Assembly (NCBI GenBank): GCA_003525885.1
Contig: DQIG01000210.1
Coordinates: forward strand, 1-6,575
Reading direction: 5' to 3'
From: Stenotrophomonas sp.
GTDB taxonomy: Bacteria; Pseudomonadota; Gammaproteobacteria; Xanthomonadales; Xanthomonadaceae
Length of the DNA: 6,575 nt
Below the pieces are notes generated by a model. It had not been told where the DNA came from. It saw only the letters and a program-made list of their open reading frames with translations, and made no database searches. The translations under genes and the position numbers were made by a program. Every line of letters begins with the position of its first letter. The first letter of the stretch is position 1. Below are positions 5,780-6,575 of the stretch, piece by piece.

Positions 5780-6559
5780 GTGTCCCTGCGCCCCCTGCTG
5801 CTGTCGCCCCTGCTGTTGTTGTCCGCCTGTGCGAGCGCGCCGCCTCCGGCGCCGGCCCATTCCGATGCGCTGTGGCGCCTGATCGAGCGTGACTGCCAGT
5901 CGGCCGAAGGCCCGCGGGGCAGCTGCCTGCGGGTAGAGACTGCGGCCGACCGTCGCGACGTGCTGGTCAAGGACGCGCATGGCGACTACCAGTTCCTGCT
6001 GATGCCGCTGGACAAGGTCAGTGGCATCGAGAGCCACGGCCTGTACCAGCGTGGGGCACCCAACTATTTTGCGGCCGCCTGGCGCGCGCGCGGGCATACC
6101 GAACAGGCTCTGGGCCAACCCTTGCCGCGCAACGTAGCCAGCCTGGCGCTCAATTCACCGCACGGCCGCTCGCAGCACCAGCTGCACATCCATGTCGATT
6201 GCCTGCGCGCGGACGTGCTGCAGGCACTGGACGCACATGCTGGCGCGCTCGGCCCGCGCTGGTCACCGTTGCCGGTGCCGCTGCGCGGGCATCAGTACCA
6301 GGCCTATCTGCTGCCCGGTACAGAACTGACCGCCAATCCGCTCAACCTGCTGGCCTATGGCCTGAGTGGCGTGGGCGATGTGGGCCAGTGGAGCCTGGTG
6401 GTGGCCGGTCGCGATGACGTGGAGGGGGGCCCGGGCTTCATCCTGCTGGCCACCCGGGTGGATGCCGCCAGCGGCAACGATGCCAGCGGCGAGGAACTGC
6501 AGGACCATGCCTGCACGGTCTTGACCGGTGCGGGTGCGGCACTGGAGCGGGTGCGCTAG
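5780..6559 (+). CDS. cdh: CDP-diacylglycerol pyrophosphatase, lipoprotein form
   Basis: Cdh hydrolyses CDP-diacylglycerol to CMP and phosphatidate, returning the liponucleotide precursor of membrane phospholipids. The 259-residue product matches the family across its length (E. coli Cdh 251): ALWRLIERDC, YQFLLMP, NYFAAAW, the HIT-like core HQLHIHVDC at about 133-141 with His136 and His138, LRGHQY, and a C-terminal ELQDHAC motif. The first position of the HxHxHxx triad is Gln134 here. Cys39, Cys49, Cys141 and the C-terminal Cys are probably conserved. The N-terminus is a lipoprotein signal with lipobox L14-S15-A16-C17 and Ala at +2, then a Pro/Ala linker, placing the domain in the periplasm. 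The start is GTG 5780: an in-frame stop at 5768-5770 rules out anything longer, and only a weak GTGAG lies 8 nt upstream. It follows an unknown exported-protein gene by 68 nt and may have its own promoter at 5730. Confidence 0.92.
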   Translation: MSLRPLLLSPLLLLSACASAPPPAPAHSDALWRLIERDCQSAEGPRGSCLRVETAADRRDVLVKDAHGDYQFLLMPLDKVSGIESHGLYQRGAPNYFAAAWRARGHTEQALGQPLPRNVASLALNSPHGRSQHQLHIHVDCLRADVLQALDAHAGALGPRWSPLPVPLRGHQYQAYLLPGTELTANPLNLLAYGLSGVGDVGQWSLVVAGRDDVEGGPGFILLATRVDAASGNDASGEELQDHACTVLTGAGAALERVR

Positions 6560-6575
6560 CCGATCCGTTGCTGGC

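Noticed and set aside
1..6575. A new defence, mobile or biosynthetic system
   Set aside because: No transposase, integrase, CRISPR, toxin-antitoxin, restriction or phage-like gene is seen. Gene content and base composition are uniform and fit core chromosome with small accessory envelope genes.

Overview
The window looks like ordinary chromosome from a high-GC gammaproteobacterium of the Xanthomonadaceae, most likely the Stenotrophomonas maltophilia complex. This rests on strong G/C preference at third codon positions, the close-packed lldR-lldD-dld lactate operon, small lipoprotein and secreted-protein genes, and two short hairpins that start with GTAG and match the form of the SMAG (REP-like) repeats of S. 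maltophilia. The genus assignment is an inference from recalled family knowledge; no database search was run.

Bases 1-3539 (+ strand) hold a lactate-use operon. It begins with the 5'-truncated GntR/FCD regulator lldR, followed after 4 nt by lldD (FMN L-lactate dehydrogenase), which overlaps dld (FAD, quinone-linked D-lactate dehydrogenase) by 4 nt (ATGA). Together the two enzymes oxidise both lactate enantiomers to pyruvate and feed electrons to the respiratory chain. The regulator's product would control the whole set. The operon promoter, and probably a lactate permease gene, lie to the left of the window.

Bases 3540-3650 are an intergenic stretch with a GTAG hairpin starting one base after the dld stop, a second perfect hairpin, and a weak candidate promoter. 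Next comes a gene for an exported protein of unknown function with six mature-region cysteines (3651-4535). It converges on a minus-strand gene for a small lipoprotein of the I78 peptidase-inhibitor family (4584-4880). The 48-nt gap between them carries a second GTAG hairpin in the opposite orientation plus another small hairpin.

The I78 gene is divergent from an exported protein gene of unknown function (5052-5711). The 171-nt divergent region holds a striking 9-bp direct repeat with a 20-bp period that overlaps a candidate promoter. The window closes with cdh (5780-6559), a CDP-diacylglycerol pyrophosphatase with a lipoprotein signal, preceded by a good -10-like hexamer.

No mobile element with a transposase, no CRISPR array, no tRNA or rRNA and no clear new biological system is visible. 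The items most worth a second look are the inverted SMAG-like pair around the unknown gene, the direct-repeat operator candidate, and the lipoprotein form of Cdh with a modified histidine triad.
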